A stretch of 64,000 nucleotides of DNA from a bacterium (lineage in GTDB: Bacteria > Zixibacteria > MSB-5A5 > GN15 > FEB-12), in assembly GCA_016708025.1 (NCBI GenBank), contig JADJGQ010000004.1, positions 186,001 to 250,000 of the forward strand, in the 5' to 3' direction. Of the stretch, positions 44,826 through 52,651 are shown in pieces (positions within the stretch are counted from its first letter, which is position 1; the number at the start of each line of letters is the position of its first letter). The notes below the pieces were generated by a model. The model saw only the letters and a program-made list of their open reading frames with translations, searched no databases and was not told the origin of the DNA. A program made the translations under genes and the position numbers.

Positions 44826-45596
44826 TCAAACACCTGCTTTCTGAGCAACTTCCGCCTCGACCCAGTCGTACCCCTGGTCCTCGAGCTTGAGCGCGAGATC
44901 CGCGCCGCCCGACTTCACCAGTTTGCCGGCCATCATCACATGGACAAAATCCGGCTTGATGTAGTTCAAGAGGCGCTGATAGTGAGTCACCATCAGGACA
45001 CCGTTGGCGTCCGAGTGGTACTTGTTGATCCCTTCGGCGACGGTCTTGAGCGCGTCGATATCGAGCCCAGAGTCGGTTTCGTCGAGAATCGCCATTTTGG
45101 GATTCAGGACCGACATCTGGAGGATCTCGATCCGTTTCTTTTCACCGCCGGAGAATCCTTCGTTGAGATAGCGGGTGGCGAAGACCTCATCGATCTCGAG
45201 GTCGGCCATTTTGGCCCGCATCAATTTTCTGAAGTCCGACATTTCGGCATCTTTGCCGCGATGGGCCTGCAGTGCAGAGCGGAGGAAATTGGCGACGGTG
45301 ACGCCCGGGATGGCCAGCGGATACTGGAAGGCGAGAAAGAGACCGGCACGCGAACGCTCATCAGCTTCCATCTCGAGAATATCCACACCATTCAATTTCG
45401 CCCAACCTTTGGTGATCTGATAGTTGGGGTGCCCCATCAGGGCGTTGGAGAGGGAAGACTTGCCGGAACCATTCGGTCCCATGATCGCGTGTACCTCGCC
45501 GGCGTTGATGGTCAGGGTGACGCCATTGACCACCTGCTTGCCATCGACCACTACATGTATGTCGCCACATTCGAACAGCGGCTGTTGAGATGCCAT
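44826..45596 (-). CDS. sufC: Fe-S assembly ATPase SufC
   Basis: About 256 residues from the ATG at 45596, chosen because AAAGGAT precedes it; an upstream start would overlap the regulator gene stop. An ABC-type ATPase with GPNGSGKSSL, FSGGEKKRIEI, and LDETDSGLDIDA in place of the common DEPTSGLD, as in all SufC proteins. ATP binding drives rearrangement of SufB-SufD for cluster formation. It is directly downstream of the Rrf2-type regulator. Confidence 0.95.
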   Translation of the reverse strand: MASQQPLFECGDIHVVVDGKQVVNGVTLTINAGEVHAIMGPNGSGKSSLSNALMGHPNYQITKGWAKLNGVDILEMEADERSRAGLFLAFQYPLAIPGVTVANFLRSALQAHRGKDAEMSDFRKLMRAKMADLEIDEVFATRYLNEGFSGGEKKRIEILQMSVLNPKMAILDETDSGLDIDALKTVAEGINKYHSDANGVLMVTHYQRLLNYIKPDFVHVMMAGKLVKSGGADLALKLEDQGYDWVEAEVAQKAGV

Positions 45597-45631
45597 TGAA
45601 ACTCTATCCTTTCGAATCCCGATATTGTTCA

Positions 45632-46147
45632 CTATTCCAGAAAGATGCGGCCACTCGGCTGGTTGAGTTCTTCCTCAAGTGCCGCCTGGCCGACTCGTAT
45701 ATGTTCCTGATTGAGGCGGAGCATCTTGGCCTTTTCGGAGGTCAACAGATCCGCGAGAGTTGTTTGTCCCAGGAATGACTGCACATAGCCGGCCACTCCG
45801 CCGAGGACATCCGAGATGGAGCACGTGCCCAGATGGACACACTCTTTTGCATGGCCAGTATACTTCTGGCAATGCTGTGGATCGATCAGTGGTCCGCCAA
45901 GTGCGGTCATCACTTCATACAGATTGATCTCACCGGGATCGCGTGCGATGGAGAAGCCGCCGCCACGTCCGCGTTCAGCAGTGACCAGACCTGCTCGACG
46001 CAAAATCGCGAGGAGTTTGGATGCATAGGGGACCGACAGTCCTTCTGCCTCGGCGATATCTGAGATCGACAATTGCCCGGAGGTTCCGACCCGAGCGAGT
46101 GCCAGAAGGCATCGCAGGCCATACTCTTCAACTGCTGATATTCTCAT
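45632..46147 (-). CDS. Rrf2 family transcriptional regulator of the suf operon
   Basis: A 171-residue IscR/NsrR-like regulator. The winged helix is ~1-80 (LSISDIAEAEGLSVPYASKLLAILRRAGLV; wing RGRGGGFSI). C93, C103 and C109 are spaced as cluster ligands in Rrf2 proteins, so it probably senses Fe-S status (or NO/O2) through a bound cluster. A ~35-residue tail (MLRLNQEHIRVGQAALEEEL) goes beyond typical family length. First gene of the operon, so autoregulation is likely. Its promoter and a candidate operator are seen at 46173-46222. Confidence 0.9.
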   Translation of the reverse strand: MRISAVEEYGLRCLLALARVGTSGQLSISDIAEAEGLSVPYASKLLAILRRAGLVTAERGRGGGFSIARDPGEINLYEVMTALGGPLIDPQHCQKYTGHAKECVHLGTCSISDVLGGVAGYVQSFLGQTTLADLLTSEKAKMLRLNQEHIRVGQAALEEELNQPSGRIFLE

Positions 46148-46172
46148 AGTCTCACAACGAATTAAGGTTTTA

Positions 46173-46198
46173 ATACTCCGTTTTAACCGTCCAAGTAT
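46173..46198. promoter_or_regulatory. Candidate Rrf2/IscR-type operator over the suf promoter
   Basis: ATACT (46173-46177) and AGTAT (46194-46198) are inverted end-motifs of a 26-bp A/T-rich element that covers the -10 box and start site. The ends resemble the ATA...TAT ends of type 1 IscR sites. The inner part is not well symmetrical, so the match is only suggestive. Confidence 0.4.
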
Positions 46199-46222
46199 AC
46201 CTAATCTGTACGGTTCTGTAAA
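46194..46222 (-). promoter_or_regulatory. Promoter of the suf operon
   Basis: On the minus strand TTTACA (46222-46217), a 17-base spacer and TATACT (46199-46194). The predicted start is near 46187, about 40 bases before the regulator ATG. Confidence 0.8.
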
Positions 46223-46374
46223 CTATCATTTTTAACTCCACTTTAGGTTATTGGTTCCTCTGAAAAGCGAGTTGGGCAAAATAGTCTTTTTTTCGCTTCT
46301 CACTTGCGGTTGGGAGTGCCGAACGGTATTCTGTCGTTGAATCTATAGGCTTGAAGGACAATCGTTTACCGACT

Positions 46375-46920
46375 ATGCAACTTCATGATATGCTGGCTTT
46401 GGCCTTTGCGCTGGCGCTCGACGCTTTTGCGGTCGCGGCGGCCGTCGGAATAAAGCTTGGGAAGATCGACCGGTGGGTTGTCTTCAGGCTCTCCTGGCAC
46501 TTTGGGTTTGCCCAGTTTGGGATGCCAATTGTCGGCTGGCTGGCGGGAGAACAGATCTACAAGTATGTCGGATCGTTGGGGAATTGGATCGCCGCGGTCG
46601 TATTGCTCATCATCGGCGTGCGACTGATCTGGGAGCAAAGCAAGCCGGAGGAACGGGCATGGCAGGGGGACCCCACACGCGGAGCGTCGCTTTTAGTTTT
46701 GATGTTTGCTACTTCGATTGATGCACTGGCGGCGGGGTTGTCACTCGCGTTGATCGGAGTTGAGATATTGCAGCCATCTCTGATCATCGGTGTGGTGGCG
46801 GCGGTGATGACGATTGTTGGTCTGGCATCGGGGAGACAGGTAGGGGCGAAGTTCGGGAAAGTGGCGGGGATAATCGGGGGATTGATCTTGATCGGATTGG
46901 CGGTGAAGGCGGTAGTGTAG
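46375..46920 (+). CDS. mntP: MntP-type manganese efflux pump
   Basis: About 181 residues from the ATG at 46375 (a TTG at 46351 is a weaker alternative). Six membrane segments form two DUF204 repeats, with the conserved Asp-containing helices ALDAFAVAAAVGIK and ATSIDALAAGLSLALIG. This matches E. coli MntP (188 residues), which exports Mn2+ when the metal is in excess. I looked for a yybP-ykoY manganese riboswitch in the upstream gap but could not build one. Confidence 0.9.
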   Translation: MQLHDMLALAFALALDAFAVAAAVGIKLGKIDRWVVFRLSWHFGFAQFGMPIVGWLAGEQIYKYVGSLGNWIAAVVLLIIGVRLIWEQSKPEERAWQGDPTRGASLLVLMFATSIDALAAGLSLALIGVEILQPSLIIGVVAAVMTIVGLASGRQVGAKFGKVAGIIGGLILIGLAVKAVV

Positions 46921-46926
46921 GAATCA

Positions 46927-46946
46927 GGCAGACGGTGACGTTTGCC
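46927..46946. repeat. Palindromic repeat, GGCAGACG type, copy 1
   Basis: GGCAGACG-GTGA-CGTTTGCC, an 8-bp stem with one G-T pair and a four-base loop, seven bases after mntP. The same motif with a perfect stem recurs at 48028-48047. Confidence 0.5.
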
Positions 46947-46969
46947 GAGCAAGCATTGGAGGGATAGGC

Positions 46970-47557
46970 ATGTCTTCGATTTTCCGTGGTTCTTGCATTG
47001 TAGTCGGAGGTTTCTGTCTCTTCATATTGATGAACTGCACTGCAAGCAGAAAGCAGAAGGCCGAAAGCGCAGGCGTTCCGATCGCGCTCATGGAGATTCC
47101 GCGATGGTCTGTTGAGATTGCGCCGCCATCAAAGGGCGCAGGAGGAGATTCTGCCGCCGTTTTGTACTCCGGCGCGATCAAGAAAACTTATCCTTCAGAT
47201 GTGCAGAACTATCTCGAGCATGTTAAGGACCGGTTGATCAGCAAACATAAAGTCGATCTCTCCGAGAATTTTCCGGAACATGGGTACATTGTGATAGAGC
47301 TCAAAGGTTCTGAGATCCAATACACTCGGACGGCCGAAGAGCTGGTACTGCATGAGATCGATCCACCAGATGGCGCAGGTCATACACCTCATCGGGAGGC
47401 AAACACTACCAAGATGCGGTCCAAGAATCACACTGCAGTAGTTTCTTTCTATGACATGGCGGGAAGGGGAATCTGGCAGTTGACGGTATTTGACGCTAAG
47501 AAACCGGGCAAACTGGCTGATCAAATAGCCAAGTGTCTGAAACGGCCCGGCAAATGA
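46970..47557 (+). CDS. Putative lipoprotein of unknown function
   Basis: A 195-residue protein with a lipoprotein signal: hydrophobic SCIVVGGFCLFILM followed by lipobox LMNC (Cys24). The mature part has no family that I recognise. It contains YLEHVKDRLISKHKVDLSEN and a central beta-rich VIELKGSEIQYTRTAEELVL, ending in a strand/helix pattern. GGAGGG precedes the ATG. Expected location: outer or inner membrane anchored, facing the periplasm. Confidence 0.68.
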   Translation: MSSIFRGSCIVVGGFCLFILMNCTASRKQKAESAGVPIALMEIPRWSVEIAPPSKGAGGDSAAVLYSGAIKKTYPSDVQNYLEHVKDRLISKHKVDLSENFPEHGYIVIELKGSEIQYTRTAEELVLHEIDPPDGAGHTPHREANTTKMRSKNHTAVVSFYDMAGRGIWQLTVFDAKKPGKLADQIAKCLKRPGK

Positions 47558-47618
47558 GAATTCCGTTTGACGATCAGGGAACTTTGAATAATCCTGTTCA
47601 TTCATAGTACTACCAGAT

Positions 47619-47927
47619 ATGCAAAACGCGAATTTCAGAGTCTTTACTTCTCGCATGACGCCGAAAAACAAACTTCTGGCGGCGTTTGTTATCATTTTCG
47701 TTCTCCTGGCGGCGCTCGCCATGCTACTGGTGGTGACGGTCGGGGGGGCGGTTGCGGCGATCGCCAACGGTCTGATCGGTTCGGTCAGGCGGCTGTTCGG
47801 ATTTGGGCAGAAGAATCCCGAAGTAGGGCAGAGTCAGCAACAGACTCCATACACGAGCCAGCGTCGATCTTCACAGGCGTACGAAGGGTTGGATCCGGAG
47901 AAGCGGATCGACCAGCCGCGGGAATAG
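47619..47927 (+). CDS. Small single-pass membrane protein, unknown function
   Basis: 102 residues with one strong membrane helix (AAFVIIFVLLAALAMLLVVTVGGAV, ~22-46), a basic juxtamembrane segment (GSVRRLFGFGQKN) and a Gln/Ser-rich polar tail. The start may be the ATG at 47619 or the one at 47655 (MTPKNK). Neither has a strong Shine-Dalgarno sequence. I do not recognise the family. It is followed by three tandem palindromes. Confidence 0.5.
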   Translation: MQNANFRVFTSRMTPKNKLLAAFVIIFVLLAALAMLLVVTVGGAVAAIANGLIGSVRRLFGFGQKNPEVGQSQQQTPYTSQRRSSQAYEGLDPEKRIDQPRE

Positions 47928-47940
47928 AGCGTGATTAAGT

Positions 47941-47970
47941 AATCGCACTTCGACTTCGCTCAGTGCGATT
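47941..47970. repeat. Intergenic palindrome (AATCGCACT arms)
   Basis: AATCGCACT (47941-47949) and AGTGCGATT (47962-47970) form a perfect 9-bp stem with a 12-base loop. It is the first of three hairpins in the 145-base convergent gap before aceK. Confidence 0.6.
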
Positions 47971-47987
47971 GCTGTGCTGTGTTGCGC

Positions 47988-48007
47988 GGCAGAGCTCCCG
48001 CTCTGCC
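47988..48007. repeat. Intergenic palindrome, GGCAGAGC type
   Basis: GGCAGAGC-TCCC-GCTCTGCC, a perfect 8-bp stem and four-base loop. It resembles the GGCAGACG palindromes at 46927 and 48028 in size and first five bases. Confidence 0.6.
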
Positions 48008-48027
48008 CGAGCTGTTGACTGAAGAAG

Positions 48028-48047
48028 GGCAGACGGGGACGTCTGCC
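48028..48047. repeat. Palindromic repeat, GGCAGACG type, copy 2
   Basis: GGCAGACG-GGGA-CGTCTGCC, a perfect 8-bp stem with a four-base loop, 26 bases before the end of aceK. It may also act as a 3'-end signal for the converging genes. Confidence 0.6.
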
Positions 48048-48072
48048 GCTCAGTCGCCGCGGGGATAATCAG

Positions 48073-49854
48073 CTAGACTGTCAGCAGACGGTTCTCGAAT
48101 TTCTTGCGGCGGTCATAGGGAGTGATATCCGCCAACTCACCCCGTCTGACCCGACGTTTCATCTCTTTCCAGAAATCTGCCGTATAGAGGTCGCCGTGAA
48201 TTCGGCGGAATATCCCCTTGAGTGGAAAAGGAATCCCGGAATACCGCTCGGTTTCATCGAGGAAGAAATCGTTTGGCATGGCGGCGATCCGGTCGGAATC
48301 ATCCTCTAACTCTTCCAGTTCGTTTTTCGGCGGCGGTTTGTGCCGGAAATTGACCTGTTCCAGGGGGCAGACATCATCGTAATCAAACAGCACCACTCTG
48401 CCGCGTCTCGTCACGCCGTAGTTCCAGATATTAAAGAGGTCTGACGGGAAGATCCCGATCGATGCGAGGTCTTTCAGGAAGTAACCGAAATCGATGACCA
48501 CCCGCCGGATCGATTCTGCGTCCTGCTCTTCCATCAAATAGATAGGGAGTGGTGTCACTTTGCGTTGCAGGTAGAGATGGTGGATGACAACGTATTCCCG
48601 CTCAATACTGACTGCTCCGGACGCAGCGGTGGCGAATTCGTGCAGCAGGTCGGCGGAAAAGCGTTTCCGTTTGAAGCGGAGATTCTCGAACTCCTGGGTG
48701 TCGACCAGACGACCGACACGGTCGCGGTGACAAACAAATTCGTACTGTCTGACGATCTCTTCGCGAGTCGTGCGCTTGCTGGTGGTTTCTTCGCTCCGGA
48801 GAAAGCACGGGCGGTCCTTGATGATCTTAAAGACATAGCCCAAGTCGGGGAGGGTGAAGCCGATCATGACCGCGCCTTCTTTGCCGGGAGCGATAACAAA
48901 CTTCTCCCGCGACTCATGCACGAACGAGTGCAGCATGCGATAGAACTCGGTTTTCCCATGTTTGGTGTAGCCTAGCGAAAAATAGAGATCTGAGAGAGGT
49001 TTGGACGGGAGGATCGAACGAAGAAACTCAATCAGTTCATGATGCCATTTGACCTGAACATGGAAGTAGCTGAAGGCAAAGCTGAAAACGATGGAAGCAT
49101 CGACCTCATCCAACAGGGCGGTATCGACATAAATGCCATCGAGACTATTATAGAGCGGGAGGATAAGGGGGAGCAAGTGACCATCAGCACGAATCCGTCC
49201 GACAAGATAGGCGACCTTGTTGCGGAAAAACGGCGCCTTGATCATATCGATCTCAAACCCACCGCGATAGTGCATGATCGGCCAGACCCGCAGGTTGATT
49301 TCCTGGGAGACAAGTGTTGCATCGGCCTCAAGATCTCTGAATCTGGCCTCGAAGCCGAATTGCCGGAGAATATCCGCGATGACCTTTTCTGTCGGGCCGT
49401 TCACGTGGTAGGTGCGGAATATCCGCCTGGACGGGTTCTTCTTGGGATTTGGGGTGCGCTGACTGAAGAACTCAACATCGCGGTTGATACCGACAGTCTG
49501 GAGGATCTTGCGGGTGGTGGAATTGAAGTAGGTTTCGGCGAGGTCGCGGTCGTAGCGTCCCCGGATCGCCGAGCGAAAACGTGATTTGATGAGACGCCAG
49601 ACCTGCGGGTCACGGAGTGAATCACCCAGGCATTGACTGAGCATCTGCTCGGCCAGATCGAGCGAGTTTTCGTAGAGGTCGAGGCGCATGGTGGCGATCC
49701 GCTGGCGTTCTTTCCAGTCGCGTTGCTCGAATGTGAGGCGGGACATTCCGGTCAAGCGCTCGAAATCGGCACGATGTTCCTCATGCATGGCGAGGATAAG
49801 ATGTGCGGCATGGGAGACGGTGGTTGTGGACGGAAACTGCGTTGAGCGCGCCAT
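48073..49854 (-). CDS. aceK: Isocitrate dehydrogenase kinase/phosphatase AceK
   Basis: A 593-residue AceK, close to the E. coli length (578). It phosphorylates isocitrate dehydrogenase to shut it down and also removes the phosphate, setting the branch between the TCA cycle and the glyoxylate shunt. The regulatory N-terminal domain spans ~1-310. The kinase part has the P-loop-like APGKEGAVM (322-330), the catalytic segment FPSDLFNIWNYG (469-480) and the metal-binding DYDDVCPL (491-498). The ATG at 49854 follows GGAGG. No aceA, aceB or icd gene is in the window, unlike the ace operon of enterobacteria. Confidence 0.95.
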   Translation of the reverse strand: MARSTQFPSTTTVSHAAHLILAMHEEHRADFERLTGMSRLTFEQRDWKERQRIATMRLDLYENSLDLAEQMLSQCLGDSLRDPQVWRLIKSRFRSAIRGRYDRDLAETYFNSTTRKILQTVGINRDVEFFSQRTPNPKKNPSRRIFRTYHVNGPTEKVIADILRQFGFEARFRDLEADATLVSQEINLRVWPIMHYRGGFEIDMIKAPFFRNKVAYLVGRIRADGHLLPLILPLYNSLDGIYVDTALLDEVDASIVFSFAFSYFHVQVKWHHELIEFLRSILPSKPLSDLYFSLGYTKHGKTEFYRMLHSFVHESREKFVIAPGKEGAVMIGFTLPDLGYVFKIIKDRPCFLRSEETTSKRTTREEIVRQYEFVCHRDRVGRLVDTQEFENLRFKRKRFSADLLHEFATAASGAVSIEREYVVIHHLYLQRKVTPLPIYLMEEQDAESIRRVVIDFGYFLKDLASIGIFPSDLFNIWNYGVTRRGRVVLFDYDDVCPLEQVNFRHKPPPKNELEELEDDSDRIAAMPNDFFLDETERYSGIPFPLKGIFRRIHGDLYTADFWKEMKRRVRRGELADITPYDRRKKFENRLLTV

Positions 49855-49890
49855 ACGACCTCCTCGACATGGTCAGAAGTGTCCATATTT

Positions 49891-49919
49891 AATATAGGTC
49901 GTTAAGTGTTGCTCAGCAA
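49891..49919 (-). promoter_or_regulatory. Promoter of aceK
   Basis: On the minus strand TTGCTG (49919-49914), a 17-base spacer and TATATT (49896-49891), about 36 bases ahead of the aceK ATG. Confidence 0.6.
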
Positions 49920-49944
49920 TAGGACTGTGTGAAGAGGGGGCGGG

Positions 49945-50280
49945 TTAGCGACTTCGTTCCGGGTCCGGGAAATCACGGTAGAGGGCTGCCTGGGTCCGAC
50001 TACAGGCGGCATACACCGGGATATGGAGCCGTTCGATCTCGCCGGTTCGACTGGCAACGGTGCCGAAGGCGGCATCCAGTTGAGCCAGATCGCGGGTTGC
50101 GACGACTATATGAAACTCCCCAAGCGTTTCCGGGCCAAAGCCGAATTTCCGGCGAGTGAGGGTGAAAGACTCGATCTGGCCACGCTTTTGCAGATTTCCG
50201 AGGTAAGCGTCGACCGCATCGCAGAACTCGAGGTCTTTGTGGCTCTCTTTGAGGTCGGCCCAGATATGGAGGTAGTTCAT
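49945..50280 (-). CDS. DUF6614-like small protein, copy 2
   Basis: A 111-residue soluble protein: MNYLHIWADLKESHKDLEFC at the N-terminus, RRKFGFGPETLGEFHIVV in the middle, ALYRDFPD near the end. About half of its positions match the gene upstream (50277-50612), so the two are a tandem duplication; the start overlaps the neighbour's stop (ATGA). The beta-alpha spacing suggests a dimeric ferredoxin-like barrel. DUF6614 is my best recollection of the family. No biochemical role is known to me. Confidence 0.68.
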   Translation of the reverse strand: MNYLHIWADLKESHKDLEFCDAVDAYLGNLQKRGQIESFTLTRRKFGFGPETLGEFHIVVATRDLAQLDAAFGTVASRTGEIERLHIPVYAACSRTQAALYRDFPDPERSR

Positions 50281-50612
50281 CGGACTCTCTCCTTGTCCGG
50301 GAAATCACGGTAGAGGGCAGACCGGAAATCGGTCACGGCGCTATAGACCTTGCGGTGCAGGTCCTCAATCTCTCCCGTGCGACGGGCCACTACGGAGAAG
50401 GCGGATTCCAGTTGGGGGAGGTCACGAACTTGGATCACAATATGGAACTCTCCGAGATCCGATGGTCCAAAGCCAAACTTGCGCCGGGTGATAGTATATC
50501 CCTCGATGGCCTGCTGTGATCTCAGCGCCCCCAGATAGCCATGCACATTGTCGCAGAACTCAAGGTCGCGATGGCTGTCCTTCAGATTGACCCAGATATG
50601 GTAGTAGTTCAC
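50277..50612 (-). CDS. DUF6614-like small protein, copy 1
   Basis: A 111-residue paralogue of the adjacent gene. It starts at GTG 50612 with GAGG six bases upstream (MNYYHIWVNLKDSHRDLEFC) and keeps the core RRKFGFGPSDLGEFHIVI and the end SALYRDFPD. Conserved between the copies are Tyr/His at the N-terminus, the R-R-K-F-G-F-G-P motif and the G-E-F-H-I-V strand, which are candidates for a functional site. The two genes form an operon upstream of aceK, separated from it by the aceK promoter. Confidence 0.68.
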   Translation of the reverse strand: MNYYHIWVNLKDSHRDLEFCDNVHGYLGALRSQQAIEGYTITRRKFGFGPSDLGEFHIVIQVRDLPQLESAFSVVARRTGEIEDLHRKVYSAVTDFRSALYRDFPDKERVR

Positions 50613-50848
50613 CTTGTCCTCTGTCGGTAGTGTGTGAGGAGGGAATATGCGATAAAGAGGGGAGGTTCGTCCAGTGGTTTCAACGACAGATTTAATCTTG
50701 ATTGGGCAAGGGGGTTGCGCCAGGTCCGCGGATGTGTATCTTGTAGGTGCAATATCTTCGCACGCAAAACGTAACGGCTCAGGCCGCTTGATATAGAAGG
50801 TTCGGGCGCAGGAAAGCGCCAGATTGGACAGATACTGGGAGGTATCCG

Positions 50849-51406
50849 ATGCGTGCGTTCTCCATTCTGCTCTTTATGTTTGCTCTGTTGATGGTTTGCG
50901 CCTGCCAGCCATCGCTCCTGCCATTTTTCTCCACCCTTGATGAGGTCGGCATCCCCAGCATGGTCGGATCATGGGTGGAGGTTGGTGACGATGCACCACC
51001 GACGGTCTGGTCGATTGTGGGGGATTCCAACGGATATCAAGTGACCGCGATCGAGGACAGTACACAGAAGGAGTATGAGATCCACGCCTTCAAGTTGGGG
51101 GATCTCTATTTTCTGGATATCGTGCAGGAGATGACCTGGTCGCAGGATGCGCTCAATGGTGATCTCTTTTTGCAGCAGCATCTGGTCGCCCGGGTTATTC
51201 CGTTTGCTGACAGCATGCAGATCGGCATTTTGAATAGCGAGTGGTGCGCGGAGATGATCGACGAGGAGGAGATACGCGTCCCGTTTGTGGTGATGGAATC
51301 AGGCTATCTGTTGACCGCTAGTGCTGAGCAGATTCGTCCGATGCTGATCAAATATGGGGATGATCCGGATGCATTTCCGCTGGTGACTATGTATCGCCAG
51401 CCGTGA
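50849..51406 (+). CDS. Putative lipoprotein of unknown function
   Basis: 185 residues with a lipoprotein signal (MRAFSILLFMFALLMVCAC; lipobox with Cys19). The mature part is acidic and beta-rich: SMVGSWVEVGDDAPPTVWSIV, later LYFLDIVQEM and SGYLLTASAEQIRPML. The pattern is like small lipocalin- or immunoglobulin-like lipoproteins that report 'heme/cluster-free' cargo binding, but no family can be named. GGGAGG precedes the ATG. A possible promoter is TTGCGC-16-TATCTT at 50715-50742. It ends beside the convergent rdgB. Confidence 0.65.
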   Translation: MRAFSILLFMFALLMVCACQPSLLPFFSTLDEVGIPSMVGSWVEVGDDAPPTVWSIVGDSNGYQVTAIEDSTQKEYEIHAFKLGDLYFLDIVQEMTWSQDALNGDLFLQQHLVARVIPFADSMQIGILNSEWCAEMIDEEEIRVPFVVMESGYLLTASAEQIRPMLIKYGDDPDAFPLVTMYRQP

Positions 51407-52009
51407 TCAGCTCTGCTGATTGAGTCGTGCGATGATCAGATCGCGGGCCGCCTGGAGGGCCCGTCCGCGATGTGAAACCTGGTTCTTTTCGTCGAGAGAC
51501 ATTTCCGAAAAGCACTTATTGAGCGGGGGATAGAAGAAGACAGGGTCATATCCAAACCCTCTGTCGCCAATCACGGTAGTCGTGATGAGTCCTTCCGCGA
51601 CTCCTTCGACTGTGTCGACTGAACCATCTTCCCAGATTATGGCAATAACGCAGCGGAAGCGGGCTGTCCGCTTTTCCTGTGGGACGCCAGCCAGTTCAAG
51701 CAGCAGTTTGGTGTAATTATCTTTGTACGTAACGTTTTCGCCGGCGTAGCGGGAGGAGTAGACGCCGGGGGCGCCATTGAGCGCGTCAACTTCAAGACCG
51801 CTGTCATCGGCCAGAGCCGGAAGTTCGCAGAATTCGGCGATAGCGCGCGCTTTGAGAATGGCGTTTTCAATTAGCGTGCTGCCGGTCTCTTCGGGGTCAG
51901 GAAAATCAAGGAAATCGTCAGCGGTCAGGATTGTGACCGGAAGCTCTTCCAGCAGATGTTTGATCTCTTTGACTTTGTCGCGATTGTTGGTGGCGAGGAC
52001 TAGCTGCAT
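51407..52009 (-). CDS. rdgB: XTP/dITP diphosphatase (RdgB/HAM1)
   Basis: A 200-residue house-cleaning nucleotide hydrolase that removes ITP, dITP and XTP before they enter DNA or RNA. Signature blocks: LVLATNNRDKVKEIKHLL at the N-terminus (purine-site S/T-N-N-x-x-K), LADDSGLEVDALNGAPGVYSSRYAG with catalytic Asp, FGYDPVFFYP, and the C-terminal S-H-R-G-R-A. Length is standard. Last gene of a minus-strand cluster that runs from smpB. Confidence 0.95.
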   Translation of the reverse strand: MQLVLATNNRDKVKEIKHLLEELPVTILTADDFLDFPDPEETGSTLIENAILKARAIAEFCELPALADDSGLEVDALNGAPGVYSSRYAGENVTYKDNYTKLLLELAGVPQEKRTARFRCVIAIIWEDGSVDTVEGVAEGLITTTVIGDRGFGYDPVFFYPPLNKCFSEMSLDEKNQVSHRGRALQAARDLIIARLNQQS

Positions 52010-52017
52010 ATCACTTT

Positions 52018-52641
52018 TCAGCGTTGAGTGACGATCGTGAGAGTTGGCAGGTCAAAGATATCCGATGGGGCGATGACTGGTTCTTCAAGTGGGACGTTGT
52101 CGCCATAGCGACGTCTGAGCTGTTCTTTGACGATCGGATGGTCGAACTTGTATTCTTTCAGTTTACGCAGTGTGCCGAGATCGATCCCGACCGCATGATA
52201 GATCTTCCAGACCAGCTCCGAGCAATACAACTGGTCATCGGACCAGTTGAACTGACCATCGTAATTCCGTCCAACAAATCTATCGGCGGCGACGCGCATG
52301 CTGTCGATCTTCGCCCTGGTCAAAATCGAGTCTGCACTTGCAAGACGTTTGACGACGAACTTTTGCTCAGCGCCCCGGGCGATGAACTCTTCGTAGGTTG
52401 AATAGCGGACTGTCCCGCCCGCCTCGATCACCCACGGTTTGCCATCGCGAATAAAGATCAGCCCCATGTGGGTGATCTCCGAGCCGGTGACCAGTGAGAT
52501 CGCCTGACTCAAATTGGAGAGCGAACGGTGGAAAACGATATCACCATCACGAAGAACCGCTGTTGAGTCAGCGGCCGAACCGGATACAACGAGAGAGAGG
52601 AGAAGCAGGAGAGAGAAAAGGGAAAGTCTGCAGTGTTTCAT
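52018..52641 (-). CDS. YiiX-like permuted NlpC/P60 cysteine hydrolase
   Basis: A 207-residue exported protein (signal peptide MKHCRLSLFSLLLLLSLVVS). The papain-like fold is circularly permuted, as in the YiiX/YebB group: H58 (EITHMGLI), E73 (WVIEAGG) and C140 (LYCSELVWKIYHA) form the likely catalytic set. YiiX-type enzymes are thought to act on envelope lipids or peptidoglycan-related amides. It lies between rdgB and murI, which agrees with an envelope role. Confidence 0.87.
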   Translation of the reverse strand: MKHCRLSLFSLLLLLSLVVSGSAADSTAVLRDGDIVFHRSLSNLSQAISLVTGSEITHMGLIFIRDGKPWVIEAGGTVRYSTYEEFIARGAEQKFVVKRLASADSILTRAKIDSMRVAADRFVGRNYDGQFNWSDDQLYCSELVWKIYHAVGIDLGTLRKLKEYKFDHPIVKEQLRRRYGDNVPLEEPVIAPSDIFDLPTLTIVTQR

Positions 52642-52651
52642 CTAGGCGTCC

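Noticed and set aside
46230..46374. A manganese (yybP-ykoY) riboswitch before mntP
   Set aside because: The conserved loop sequences and paired stems of that riboswitch could not be found.
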